Positions 1-7,164 of a stretch of DNA of 16,217 nt are shown piece after piece. Every line of letters begins with the position of its first letter. The first letter of the stretch is position 1. The notes beneath the pieces are model-generated. The model ran no database searches, was not told where the DNA came from, and saw only the letters and a program-made list of their open reading frames with translations. The position numbers and the translations under genes were made by a program. This stretch comes from Gemmatimonadota bacterium (GTDB lineage Bacteria > Gemmatimonadota > Gemmatimonadetes > Longimicrobiales > RSA9), in contig JACQPS010000328.1 of the NCBI GenBank assembly GCA_016207445.1, positions 1 through 16,217 on the forward strand, read 5' to 3'.

Positions 1-921
1 GCCACGCACCTGCTGCACGCGGCGCTGCGCAAGGTGCTCGGCCCGCACGTGCTGCAGCGCGGCTCGCTCGTGGCGCCGGACCGGCTGCGCTTCGACTTCT
101 CGCACCCGCGACCCATGACGGCCGAGGAGCTGCGCGCGGTCGAGGAGGAGGCGAACCGCGCGATTCTGGCGGACCTGGACGTGTGCATCGACTTCCTCGG
201 CTACCGTGAGGCCGTCGGGCGTGGCGCCATGGCGCTGTTCGGCGAGAAGTACGGCGAGGTCGTGCGCATGATCTCGGTCCCCGGCGTGAGCATGGAGTTG
301 TGCGGCGGCACGCACGTGCGGCATACGGGCGAGATCGGCATGCTGCGCATCGTGAGCGAGACGGGCATCGCCGCCGGCATCCGCCGCATCGAGGCGGTCA
401 CGGGCGAGATGGCGTACCGGCGCGCGCTCGAGCAGGAGGAGACGCTGCGCCGGGCAGCGGCGCTGCTCAAGACGGCGCCGGACAACCTGCTGCGGCGGCT
501 GGAGCAGCTCGTGGAGGAGAACCGTGAGCTCGTGCGGCGGCTTGAGCGGGCGCGAGCGCCGGCGGAATTAGTGGCTGTGCTCAATGCCGAAGAACGCAAC
601 GGTGTTCACATCTTGAAGGGGCGTGTGCCTGGCGCGCATTCTTCTGAGGACTTGCGACCGGTGGCAGATTTTCTGCGTCAGAGTAGACGCAACACGATCG
701 GCCTCCTGAGCACAGAGGATGGAAGGTCGCTGTTGACGGTGGTTACGAGAGACGTGGAACAGCGTGTTTCGGCCGGTGAGCTAGCGCGGCTCATTGGTGG
801 CTCCACGGGTGGAGGTGGTGGTGGCAGGTCGCACATGGCGCAGGCTGGGATCGGAGACCCCGAGCGCTTTGAAGAGGCAGTAGAGAAAACGCTCGATTTC
901 CTGCTCCCGAGATCGGCATGA
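1..921 (+). CDS. alaS: Alanyl-tRNA synthetase, C-terminal part (5' end outside window)
   Basis: The gene enters the window in frame and ends at TGA 919-921. AlaRS charges tRNA-Ala with alanine and hydrolyses mischarged Ser/Gly-tRNA-Ala in the cytoplasm. The class II catalytic domain lies upstream of the window. Visible are the editing-domain zinc site, with HxxxH in ATHLLHAAL at the very start and CGGTH near base 301, then a coiled coil (about bases 415-560) and the C-Ala/DHHA1 domain. That domain carries the glycine-rich GGSTGGGGGGRSHMAQAG motif (about bases 793-846), with a slightly long glycine run. Family knowledge makes the identification very firm. The stop overlaps the next start (ATGA, 918-921), which suggests translational coupling. 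Bases about 560-905 have clearly lower GC and codons that are rare elsewhere in the window (TTA, CTA, AGA, AGG, ACA). Confidence 0.97.
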   Translation, partial: ATHLLHAALRKVLGPHVLQRGSLVAPDRLRFDFSHPRPMTAEELRAVEEEANRAILADLDVCIDFLGYREAVGRGAMALFGEKYGEVVRMISVPGVSMELCGGTHVRHTGEIGMLRIVSETGIAAGIRRIEAVTGEMAYRRALEQEETLRRAAALLKTAPDNLLRRLEQLVEENRELVRRLERARAPAELVAVLNAEERNGVHILKGRVPGAHSSEDLRPVADFLRQSRRNTIGLLSTEDGRSLLTVVTRDVEQRVSAGELARLIGGSTGGGGGGRSHMAQAGIGDPERFEEAVEKTLDFLLPRSA

Positions 922-1298
922 CGGGTGCCGACAACGCGCGGCGCTGGCTGGATGCGCGCGAGCCGGGGCCGCCGGCGGAGCTGCGCGAACGCATGCTCGC
1001 TGCGCTGGCCGAGGTCGCCGCGTCGACTCCGGTGCCGGCGGTCCTCGCCGAGGCCGGCCTCTCCTGCTTCCGGGCCGCGCTGAGCGCCGTGCACGCCGGC
1101 ACCTCGCAACGGACGGGCGCCGGCCTCACGCCGACGGCGCTCGATCTCCTGGCCGGCGACGCGCTCCTGACTTACGCCTGTGAGGCGGCGGCCGAGGAAG
1201 GCTCCGAGGCGCTGGCCGCGCTCGCGCGGGAGTACGGCGCGGCGCGGCTCGCGCGCCTGCTCGACCTGGAGGGAAATGGAGAGCCCGATCGTCCGTGA
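918..1298 (+). CDS. Unknown small helical protein between alaS and gmhA
   Basis: The product is 126 aa, alanine- and leucine-rich and apparently all helical. It has no signal peptide, membrane segment or cysteine cluster. I recognise no domain. The best-defined part is the stretch around LTPTALDLLAGDALLTYA (about residues 70-87), followed by an amphipathic helix ending in AREYGAARLARLL. The ATG start overlaps the alaS stop by four bases, and the end overlaps the gmhA start at 1276 by 23 bases. The reading frame is therefore held between two firm genes, and codon use (GC at third positions) is like its neighbours, both of which support a real gene. Its function cannot be inferred; co-transcription with alaS and gmhA is an inference from the overlaps. 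Confidence 0.75.
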   Translation: MTGADNARRWLDAREPGPPAELRERMLAALAEVAASTPVPAVLAEAGLSCFRAALSAVHAGTSQRTGAGLTPTALDLLAGDALLTYACEAAAEEGSEALAALAREYGAARLARLLDLEGNGEPDRP

Positions 1299-1875
1299 GG
1301 TGGAGCTGCACCTGCGCGAGCTCGCCACGCTGGCCAGCCGGGTGGAGACCGAGATGGCCGGCGAGGTCGCGGAGATCGCGGAGCTGGTGCTGCACGCGCT
1401 CGATGCCGGGCGCAAACTGCTCTTCTGCGGCAACGGCGGCTCGGCCGCCGACGCCCAGCACCTCGCCACGGAGTACGTCGTCCGCTTCCGCCGGGAGCGG
1501 GCACCGCTCCCCGCTCTCGCACTGACCACCGACACCTCGCTGCTCACTGCCGCCTCCAACGACTTCGGCTTCGAGCACGTCTTCGCCCGGCAGGTGACGG
1601 CCCTGGCCTCGCCGGGCGACATTCTGTTCCTGCATTCGACGTCGGGCGAGTCGCCAAACCTGATCGAGGCGGCGAAGGCCGCGCGCACGGCCGGCGTGAA
1701 GACGATCGCGCTGCTGGCCCGAGGCGGCGGCAGGCTGAAGGATCTGGTGGACGTCGCGCTGGTGCTGCCGACCGACAACGGCGCGCACGCGCAGGAGCTG
1801 CACCTCGCGATCGGCCATGTGGTATGCGAGATCGTGGAGAGTCGCTGGGCGGGGAAAGCGGTGGGGGACTATTAA
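1276..1875 (+). CDS. gmhA: Phosphoheptose isomerase (sedoheptulose 7-phosphate isomerase)
   Basis: A 199-aa SIS-fold protein that turns sedoheptulose 7-phosphate into D-glycero-manno-heptose 7-phosphate, the first step towards the ADP- or GDP-heptose used in lipopolysaccharide core or surface glycans. It carries CGNGGSAADAQHLATE (51-66), LTTDTSLLTAASNDFGFE (82-99), the phosphate-binding STSGESPN (111-118) and QELHLAIGH (173-181). The zinc and catalytic residues H62, E66, Q173 and H181 keep the spacing of E. coli H61, E65, Q172 and H180. Length matches the family (about 190-200 aa). I chose ATG 1276 because the fold begins just after it and GGAGGG lies at 1268-1273, although the 2-base spacing is short. 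A longer frame opens upstream but only shadows the preceding gene. The other heptose genes are not in the window. A paralogous SIS sugar isomerase is the only realistic alternative. Confidence 0.93.
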   Translation: MESPIVREVELHLRELATLASRVETEMAGEVAEIAELVLHALDAGRKLLFCGNGGSAADAQHLATEYVVRFRRERAPLPALALTTDTSLLTAASNDFGFEHVFARQVTALASPGDILFLHSTSGESPNLIEAAKAARTAGVKTIALLARGGGRLKDLVDVALVLPTDNGAHAQELHLAIGHVVCEIVESRWAGKAVGDY

Positions 1876-1878
1876 CTT

Positions 1879-1988
1879 CAGTTCACAGTTGGCAGTTTAC
1901 AGTTCACAGCACAGGCGTTCGGGCGTGAACCGTAGACCGTGAACTGTCAGGTGTGAACTGTCGACTGTCAACTGTCAACTGTCAAGTG
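1879..1988 (+). repeat. Heptamer repeat array in two inverted arms
   Basis: The left arm (1879-1909) is built of CAGTTNN units: CAGTTCA, CAGTTGG, CAGTTTA, CAGTTCA, then CAG. The right arm (1926-1988) holds nine units in unbroken 7-base register: TGAACCG, TAGACCG, TGAACTG, TCAGGTG, TGAACTG, TCGACTG, TCAACTG, TCAACTG, TCAAGTG. The right-arm units are reverse complements of the left-arm ones, so the transcript could fold into a long imperfect hairpin with a spacer of about 16 bases. It fills the gap between gmhA and the SDR gene and is less GC-rich than the surrounding genes. It ends four bases before the chosen SDR start, so it could affect access to that start or separate the two transcription units. 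Confidence 0.85.
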
Positions 1989-1991
1989 GGG

Positions 1992-2753
1992 ATGCTCGGC
2001 ATCGATCTGACGAACAAGCGCGCAGTCGTGACGGGCGGCTCGCGCGGGATCGGAAGGGCGACCGCGCTGCTGCTCGGGCGGGCGGGCGCGGACGTCGGCA
2101 TTGGCTACCAGACGCGCGCGCAGGATGCGGCCGCCGTCGTCGCCGACCTGAAGCGCCTGGGCGTGCGCGCCTGGGCCGAGGGCGGCGACCTGGCGGATCG
2201 GGCGGTCGCGGAGCGGCTGATCGAGCGCGCGCGCCACGAGCTGGGCGGCCTCGACATCTTCGTCGGCAACGCCGGTATCTGGCCGCCCGAGGACGTGCCG
2301 ATCGCGGACCTGGCCGATGCACAGTGGCGGCGCACGCTGGCCGCGAACCTGGACGCGATCTTCTACACGACGCGCGCGGCCGCGCGCACCGTGGCCGACG
2401 GCGGGCGCATCGTGCTGGTCAGCTCGACTGCGGGGCAGCGGGGCGAGGCCGGCCACGCCGATTACGCGGCGACGAAGGGCGCCATCATCTCGCTCGTGAA
2501 GAGCGTGGCGATCGAGCTCGCGCCGCGTGGCGTCACCGTGAATTGCGTGGCACCGGGTTGGGTGGACACGGAGATGGCGGCGCTGCCGTACGCCGAGGGT
2601 GGTCGCGCCCGCATCGAGGCGACGGTCCCGCTCGGCCGCGTGGCCAGCGCCGAGGAGATCGCGGGCCCGATCGTTTTCCTCTGCTCCGACCTGGCGCGTC
2701 ACGTCACGGGCGAGATCTTCAACGTCAATGGCGGCTCCGTGCTCTGCGGATGA
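1992..2753 (+). CDS. SDR-family NAD(P)-dependent oxidoreductase (FabG-like)
   Basis: A 253-aa classical short-chain dehydrogenase/reductase. The cofactor-binding TGGSRGIG lies at 14-21, NAG at 93-95 and the structural Asn at N119. The catalytic Ser is S145 and the YxxxK pair is Y158/K162. The C-terminal VTGEIFNVNGGSV is typical of FabG-like enzymes. These features make a 3-oxoacyl-ACP reductase or glucose-dehydrogenase-like enzyme likely, but the substrate cannot be read from the sequence and no other fatty-acid gene is present, so no symbol is given. I chose ATG 1992. An in-frame GTG at 1953 would begin inside the heptamer repeats and translate them; GTG 1986 is another option. The Shine-Dalgarno is weak (GTGGGG just upstream). 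The stop overlaps the next start (ATGA, 2750-2753). Confidence 0.92.
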   Translation: MLGIDLTNKRAVVTGGSRGIGRATALLLGRAGADVGIGYQTRAQDAAAVVADLKRLGVRAWAEGGDLADRAVAERLIERARHELGGLDIFVGNAGIWPPEDVPIADLADAQWRRTLAANLDAIFYTTRAAARTVADGGRIVLVSSTAGQRGEAGHADYAATKGAIISLVKSVAIELAPRGVTVNCVAPGWVDTEMAALPYAEGGRARIEATVPLGRVASAEEIAGPIVFLCSDLARHVTGEIFNVNGGSVLCG

Positions 2754-4114
2754 CGCAGTCGCACACGCGTGACCAGACGATGGACCTTCACCCGCCCGCC
2801 GCCGTGCGCGAGATCGCCGAGCGGCTCGAGCGGGCGGGGTTCGAGACCTGGGCGGTGGGCGGCGCGGTACGCGATGCCGTGCTCGCCCTCCCCGCCGGCG
2901 ATTGGGACCTGGCCACACGCGCGCGGCCGCAGGAGGTACGGCGTCTGTTCCGCCGCACGGCGCCGATCGGGATCGAGCACGGCACGGTGGGCGTGCTCGG
3001 GAGAGATGGGGTGCTGTACGAGGTCACGACTTTCCGGCGCGACGTCGAGACGTTCGGGCGCCACGCCGTCGTGGCCTTCGCGGACACCATCGAAGAAGAC
3101 CTGGCCCGCCGCGACTTCACGTTCAACGCCCTGGCCTGGCGGCCGTCCACCGGCGAGCTGCGCGACCCGTTCGGCGGGCTCGACGACCTGCACGCCGGGC
3201 GGCTCCGCACGGTCGGCCGGGCCGCGGAGCGCTTCGCCGAGGATTACCTGCGCGTGCTGCGTGCGCTCCGCTTCGCCGGGCACTTTCGCCTGGCGATCGC
3301 ACCCGAGACCTGGCGCCCGCTGGTCGAAGCCACCGCGCACCTGCCGCAGCTCTCCGCCGAGCGCATCCGCGAGGAGCTCTGGAAGATCCTGAGCAACACG
3401 CCGCACGCGTCCGCGCCGCTCTCCCTCTACGCCGCCTCCGGCGTTCTCGCCGTGCTCTACCCGGAGCTCGACCGGAGCGTGGGCGCTGCGGTGGCGAACG
3501 GCCGGGGCGACGCCTGGGCGCTGAGCCTGCGCGCGGTGGACGCGCTGCCGCGCACGCGGCCGCTGCTCCGGGTCGCGGCGCTGCTGCATGCGCTCGGATC
3601 CGACCACAGCGCGCCGCGCGCCCCGGCCGCCGGCACCGCGCCGGAGGTGCAGCGGGCCGAGCGCGCGGCCGGCATCATGCGCCGGCTCAAGGCCTCGAAC
3701 CAGGAGACCGAGCGCGTCGCGCGGCTCGTAGCTTTCCATACGGCTTTCCCTACCGAGCAGCTGCCCGCCGCCGCGACGGACGCCGACGTACGGCGCTGGC
3801 TGCGCGACGTCGGCACCGACCTGGTGCCGGACCTGGTCCGGCTCCGTTTCGCTTTCGACCGCGCGGGCGCCGGCCCCGGAACCGCCGTCCTCGCGGCGTG
3901 GGCCCGCCGCGTCCGGCGCGTGCTGGGTACGCGCCCGCCGCTCGAGCTCTCGGATCTGGCCATCGGCGGCGAGGATCTGAAGCGGCTCGGCCTCGCGCCG
4001 GGCCCCCGCATGGGCGAGGTCCTGCGCACGCTGCTCGACCGCGTCGTGAGCGACCCGTCGCTGAATACGCGCGAGCGCCTGCTCGCGCTGGCGCGCCAGG
4101 AGCTGGAGCGGTGA
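2750..4114 (+). CDS. cca: CCA-adding enzyme / tRNA nucleotidyltransferase (class II)
   Basis: A 454-aa protein (444 aa if it starts at ATG 2780). Enzymes of this family add or repair the 3' CCA of tRNAs without a nucleic-acid template. The N-terminal polymerase-beta head has GGAVRD (37-42), the metal-binding DWD (51-53), RRDFTFNALAW (110-120) and DPFGGLDDL (129-137). The neck motif ERFAEDYLRVLRALRFAGHF follows (150-169). The C-terminal half resembles the HD-containing type, but the usual HD is H270-A271 (LLHALG), so the phosphohydrolase centre looks lost. Start 2750 gives a four-base overlap with the SDR stop; start 2780 has no Shine-Dalgarno. The tRNA-Gln gene at 13503 lacks an encoded CCA, so this activity is needed. 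A poly(A) polymerase or A-adding-only role is possible, since the family splits by subtle motifs. Confidence 0.93.
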   Translation: MTQSHTRDQTMDLHPPAAVREIAERLERAGFETWAVGGAVRDAVLALPAGDWDLATRARPQEVRRLFRRTAPIGIEHGTVGVLGRDGVLYEVTTFRRDVETFGRHAVVAFADTIEEDLARRDFTFNALAWRPSTGELRDPFGGLDDLHAGRLRTVGRAAERFAEDYLRVLRALRFAGHFRLAIAPETWRPLVEATAHLPQLSAERIREELWKILSNTPHASAPLSLYAASGVLAVLYPELDRSVGAAVANGRGDAWALSLRAVDALPRTRPLLRVAALLHALGSDHSAPRAPAAGTAPEVQRAERAAGIMRRLKASNQETERVARLVAFHTAFPTEQLPAAATDADVRRWLRDVGTDLVPDLVRLRFAFDRAGAGPGTAVLAAWARRVRRVLGTRPPLELSDLAIGGEDLKRLGLAPGPRMGEVLRTLLDRVVSDPSLNTRERLLALARQELER

Positions 4115-4830
4115 TGCAGGCGGTCGCGTACGCCGGGCTGGTCGCGCTCGCCAACCTCGCGGGCGGGCTCCTGATCACGACACGCGTGCGGCACAGCGCC
4201 GCTGCGCTGGGCGCGCTGGTCGCGTTCGGCGCGGGCTTCATGCTCGCCGTGGTCGTGCTGGAAATGCTGCCGGGCGCGATGACGGTGGGCGGCGGGCTGA
4301 CCGCCGTGCTGGCCGGCTACCTGGGCGTGCACCTCACGCAGCACACGCTGACGCCCCACTTCCACTTCGGCGAAGAAACGCACAAGGAGGCGATGGTCTC
4401 GCCCGGCGTGGGCGTCTTTGCACTGGTGGGACTGCTCCCGCACGCGTTCTTCGACGGCGTCGCCATCAGCAGCGGGTTCCTGGCCGACCAGAAGCTCGGG
4501 CTGCTGATCTTCGCGGCGGTGATCCTGCACAAGGTGCCGACGGGCGTGTCCCTGGCCAGCATCATGCTGGCGAGCGGCAACACGGTCCGGCAGACGGTGC
4601 TGGCGCTCGTGGCGGTCGGCCTGGCCACGATGCTGGGCGCCGCGCTCACGCCCATGGTCGGCGTCCTGGCTCGTTACGGGCTGGCCGCCGCCGCGGGCGT
4701 GACCATCTACGTAGCCGCCTCCAACCTGATTCCGGAATCGCAGCGGGAGCCGGGGTGGCGGATCCCCGGCGCGGTCTTCCTCGGCGTCGTCGCCTTCTAC
4801 CTGGCGCGGCTGTTGCTACCGGGAAGCTGA
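4114..4830 (+). CDS. ZIP-family divalent metal transporter
   Basis: A 238-aa membrane protein with about seven or eight hydrophobic segments, a usual length for prokaryotic ZIP proteins, which move Zn2+, Fe2+ or Mn2+ into the cytoplasm. Segment 2 has GAGFMLAVVVLEMLP (39-53). A histidine-rich loop HTLTPHFHFGEETH (77-90) lies before segment 4, which carries HAFFDG (110-115). Segment 5 carries HKVPTG (139-144), where the family motif is HExPEG, so both acidic positions are changed. The metal cannot be predicted. The ATG overlaps the previous stop TGA by one base. GTG 4111 is in frame directly before it and is an equal alternative. AGGAG at 4099-4103 serves as ribosome binding site for either. 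Confidence 0.9.
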   Translation: MQAVAYAGLVALANLAGGLLITTRVRHSAAALGALVAFGAGFMLAVVVLEMLPGAMTVGGGLTAVLAGYLGVHLTQHTLTPHFHFGEETHKEAMVSPGVGVFALVGLLPHAFFDGVAISSGFLADQKLGLLIFAAVILHKVPTGVSLASIMLASGNTVRQTVLALVAVGLATMLGAALTPMVGVLARYGLAAAAGVTIYVAASNLIPESQREPGWRIPGAVFLGVVAFYLARLLLPGS

Positions 4831-4840
4831 GGATCGTTCG

Positions 4841-4849
4841 AGGAGGAGG
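4841..4849 (+). promoter_or_regulatory. Strong ribosome binding site for the zinc-ribbon gene
   Basis: The purine run AGGAGGAGG lies just before ATG 4851 and is the strongest Shine-Dalgarno in the first half of the window. It decides the start at 4851 over the in-frame ATG at 4884. Confidence 0.8.
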
Positions 4850-4850
4850 T

Positions 4851-5159
4851 ATGGCGCGAGGATTCCGGACTTCTCCCGCCGTCATGCGCTGCCTGCGCTG
4901 CCAGACGGTGGACTACCCGCGGCTGGTCCGGCGCGGGCCCGGCTGGATCGCCGTGTTCCTTTGGTTCGGCGCCGCGGTCACCTGGACGGCGTGGACGTTC
5001 TATGGCTGGCCGGGCGCGCTCTTCGTTTTCTTCATCGGCGCGTCCCTGCTCTACACGCTCTGGTACTTCTTCAAGCAGGAACAGGCGTGCCGCGAATGCG
5101 GCGCACGCGAGCTCGAGCCGCACCGCCATCGCGGCGAACCGCCGGAAGTGGCGGCGTAG
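4851..5159 (+). CDS. Small membrane protein with a split zinc ribbon
   Basis: A 102-aa protein of no family that I can name. Two CxxC knuckles, C14/C17 (MRCLRCQ) and C80/C83 (CRECG), flank two hydrophobic helices at about 31-50 and 53-74. A hairpin through the membrane would bring both knuckles to the same, probably cytoplasmic, side to form one zinc site. The tail is short, basic and histidine-containing (HRHRG). The strong Shine-Dalgarno fixes ATG 4851. It follows the ZIP transporter by 20 bases and is probably co-transcribed, which hints at a metal-related role, but this is only context. Confidence 0.78.
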   Translation: MARGFRTSPAVMRCLRCQTVDYPRLVRRGPGWIAVFLWFGAAVTWTAWTFYGWPGALFVFFIGASLLYTLWYFFKQEQACRECGARELEPHRHRGEPPEVAA

Positions 5160-5223
5160 CGTGAGTGCGTCTGGGCGGCGCTAGCCCTCTGACCGTTTCG
5201 CGCACCGCGGTGTACCACCGCCC

Positions 5224-6585
5224 GTGAGCGAGCTCGAGCTGTTCGGGGATGACGACGTCGCCTCCGCCACACCCGGTGTCGAGGAAACCGGGCCGGCGCC
5301 GCTGGCCGCGCGCCTGCGCCCGCGCACGCTCGACGAGTTCGTCGGGCAGGAGCACCTGCTCGCGCCGGGCAGGGCGCTGCGCGAGCTGATCGAGCGCGAC
5401 GAGGTCGGCAGCCTGATCCTCTGGGGCCCGCCCGGCAGCGGCAAAACCACCCTCGCCCGCATCATCGCCGCGCGCACTCGCTCGGCCTTCGTGCCGTTCA
5501 GTGCGGTCACGGAAGGGATCCCGCGCGTGCGCGAGCTGATCCGCCAGGCGGAGGCGCGGCTCCGCACGGGCCGCCGCACCATCCTCTTCTGCGACGAGAT
5601 CCACCGCTTCAACAAAGCGCAGCAGGACGCGTTTCTGCCGCACGTCGAGGCGGGCACCGTCTCGCTCATCGGCGCGACCACCGAGAATCCGTCCTTCGAG
5701 GTCATCGGCGCGCTGCTCAGCCGCTCGCGCGTGTTCGTGCTCGAGCCGCTGCGCGAGGACCATCTGCTGATCGTGCTCCGGCGCGCCCTGGCGGATCCGG
5801 AGCGGGGGCTCGCCGGCTGGCAGCTCACCGTAGACGACGGCGCGCTGGCCCTCATCGCCCGCGAGTCCGACGGCGATGCCCGCCGCGTGCTCAATGCGAT
5901 CGAGGCCGCGGCCAACATCGTGGGCGTGGGCGGGCACATCACGGCGGCCATCGCGAAGGAGGCGCTCCAGCTCCGCTTCGCCCGCTACGACAAGGCGGGC
6001 GAGGAGCACTACAACCTGATCTCGGCGCTGCACAAGGCGGTGCGCGGGAGCGATCCGCAGGGCGCGCTCTACTGGCTGGCGCGCATGCTCGATGGCGGCG
6101 AGGACCCCCTCTACCTCGCGCGCCGCCTCGTGCGCATGGCGGTCGAGGACATCGGCCTCGCCGAGCCGCAGGCGCTGAGCGTCGCGATCGCCGCGCGCGA
6201 CGCCTACCATTTTCTCGGTTCGCCCGAAGGCGACCTCGCGCTGGCCGAAGCCGCCGTGTACCTGGCGACGGCGCCGAAATCCAACCGCCTGTACCTGGCC
6301 ATGGGCCGGGCGAGCGAGGCCGCGCGCGCAACCCCGGCCGAGCCCGTGCCGCTCCACATCCGCAACGCCCCGACCAAGCTCATGGATCAGATGGGCTACG
6401 GCCACGGGTACGGGTACGCCTTCGACGCGGAGGAGCATTATTTGCCGCAGGAGTACCTGCCCGAGCGGCTGCGCGGCGAGACCTTCTACCGGCCGAGCGA
6501 GTTCGGCTTCGAGAAGCGCATCGCCGAGCGGCTGGCGTGGTGGGAGGAGCTGAAGAGGAAGAGCCGTGAAGAGGAAGGGAAGTAG
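5224..6585 (+). CDS. rarA: Replication-associated recombination protein A (AAA+ ATPase, RarA/MgsA)
   Basis: A 453-aa protein close in length to E. coli RarA (447 aa). RarA is a clamp-loader-like AAA+ ATPase that acts at stalled replication forks. It has LRPRTLDEFVGQEHLL near 31-46, Walker A GPPGSGKTT (68-76), Walker B with DE at 124-125 followed by the family hallmark IHRFNKAQQD, sensor 1 GATTENPSFE (150-159) and sensor-2 arginines in GDARR (217-221). The C-terminal tetramerisation domain shows the signatures HKAVRGSDPQGALYWLARML and APTKLMDQMGYGHGYGY. The start is GTG 5224; no clear Shine-Dalgarno precedes it. The 64-base gap from the zinc-ribbon gene (5160-5223) holds nothing that I can name. 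The end overlaps the next gene by 20 bases. Confidence 0.96.
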   Translation: MSELELFGDDDVASATPGVEETGPAPLAARLRPRTLDEFVGQEHLLAPGRALRELIERDEVGSLILWGPPGSGKTTLARIIAARTRSAFVPFSAVTEGIPRVRELIRQAEARLRTGRRTILFCDEIHRFNKAQQDAFLPHVEAGTVSLIGATTENPSFEVIGALLSRSRVFVLEPLREDHLLIVLRRALADPERGLAGWQLTVDDGALALIARESDGDARRVLNAIEAAANIVGVGGHITAAIAKEALQLRFARYDKAGEEHYNLISALHKAVRGSDPQGALYWLARMLDGGEDPLYLARRLVRMAVEDIGLAEPQALSVAIAARDAYHFLGSPEGDLALAEAAVYLATAPKSNRLYLAMGRASEAARATPAEPVPLHIRNAPTKLMDQMGYGHGYGYAFDAEEHYLPQEYLPERLRGETFYRPSEFGFEKRIAERLAWWEELKRKSREEEGK

Positions 6586-7042
6586 TTTCCTGGTTGCGTT
6601 GCTGTTGCTCGCGGCCGCGTGCATCCCCGAGCTGGTGAAGCCCGATGTGCGACTCGCGGGCGTGCGGCTGGCCGGACTCGGGCTCTCGGGCGGGCTCCTG
6701 TACGTGCGGCTCAGCGTGGTCAACCCGAACCGCTTCGATCTGGAGGCCGACGGGCTCACGTACCGCCTCGAGCTGAGCGATCCCGGCGCCGGTGAGGACG
6801 GCTGGGTCGACCTCGCCAGCGGCCGCTTCGACGAGGACGTACGCGTGGGTGCGCGTGACAGCGCGGTGCTCAGCATCCCCGTCGAGTTCACGTACCGCGG
6901 CGCGGGTGGGGTCGTCCGGTCCCTGCTCGACCGAGGAACCTTCGATTATCGGGTGAGCGGCGTCGTCGTGCTCGAGAAGCCGTTCGGGACGGAGGTCCCG
7001 TACCGGCGGACGGGCACGGTGTCCCTGGCGGGGGAGGGGTAG
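6566..7042 (+). CDS. LEA type 2 (WHy-domain) lipoprotein
   Basis: A 158-aa protein. The first 19 residues form a lipoprotein signal: KRK, a hydrophobic core and the lipobox LAAAC with C19 as the lipidation site. The rest fits the LEA2/water-stress fold. A first strand (about 26-36) is followed by LYVRLSVVNPNRFDLEADGLTYRLEL (about 45-70), which contains the typical VxNPN signature, and by further strands ending in VPYRRTGTVSL. Bacterial members are periplasmic lipoproteins of uncertain function. GTG 6566 gives a complete signal peptide and lies after AGAGGAAG at 6554-6561, inside the end of rarA. That overlap suggests one transcript, although a functional link with rarA is not evident. Confidence 0.85.
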   Translation: MKRKGSSFLVALLLLAAACIPELVKPDVRLAGVRLAGLGLSGGLLYVRLSVVNPNRFDLEADGLTYRLELSDPGAGEDGWVDLASGRFDEDVRVGARDSAVLSIPVEFTYRGAGGVVRSLLDRGTFDYRVSGVVVLEKPFGTEVPYRRTGTVSLAGEG

Positions 7043-7107
7043 GGCACAACCCTTTCCCCGGGGTCACTCATTGGGATAGATTACAAACGGGTGTAGTCCG
7101 CCCGCCG

Positions 7108-7114
7108 AAGGAGG
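7108..7114 (+). promoter_or_regulatory. Strong Shine-Dalgarno upstream of hflX, pointing to an ATC start
   Basis: AAGGAGG is a near-perfect match to the anti-Shine-Dalgarno. Eight bases after it comes ATC (7123), in frame with hflX. No ATG, GTG or TTG occurs in that frame until 7165, which is 50 bases away and too far for this site to serve. It therefore suggests initiation at ATC 7123. Confidence 0.65.
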
Positions 7115-7164
7115 AATCCGCTATCTCGCGAGCCATTTCCATCGAGGTCCAGCAGGAGCGCGCC

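Noticed and set aside
2902..4110. Upstream extension of the ZIP frame through the cca gene
   Set aside because: The extension is an out-of-frame shadow of cca; the ZIP fold begins at 4111/4114, right after AGGAG.
5071..6891. Long minus-strand open frame (606 codons) opposite rarA
   Set aside because: It is antisense to a gene with full AAA+ motifs, has no recognisable domain and low-complexity Arg/Ala/Ser composition, as expected from very GC-rich DNA.
7053..7098. Promoter-like sequence before hflX (TTGGGA, TAGATT)
   Set aside because: No pair of hexamers has both acceptable matches and acceptable spacing.
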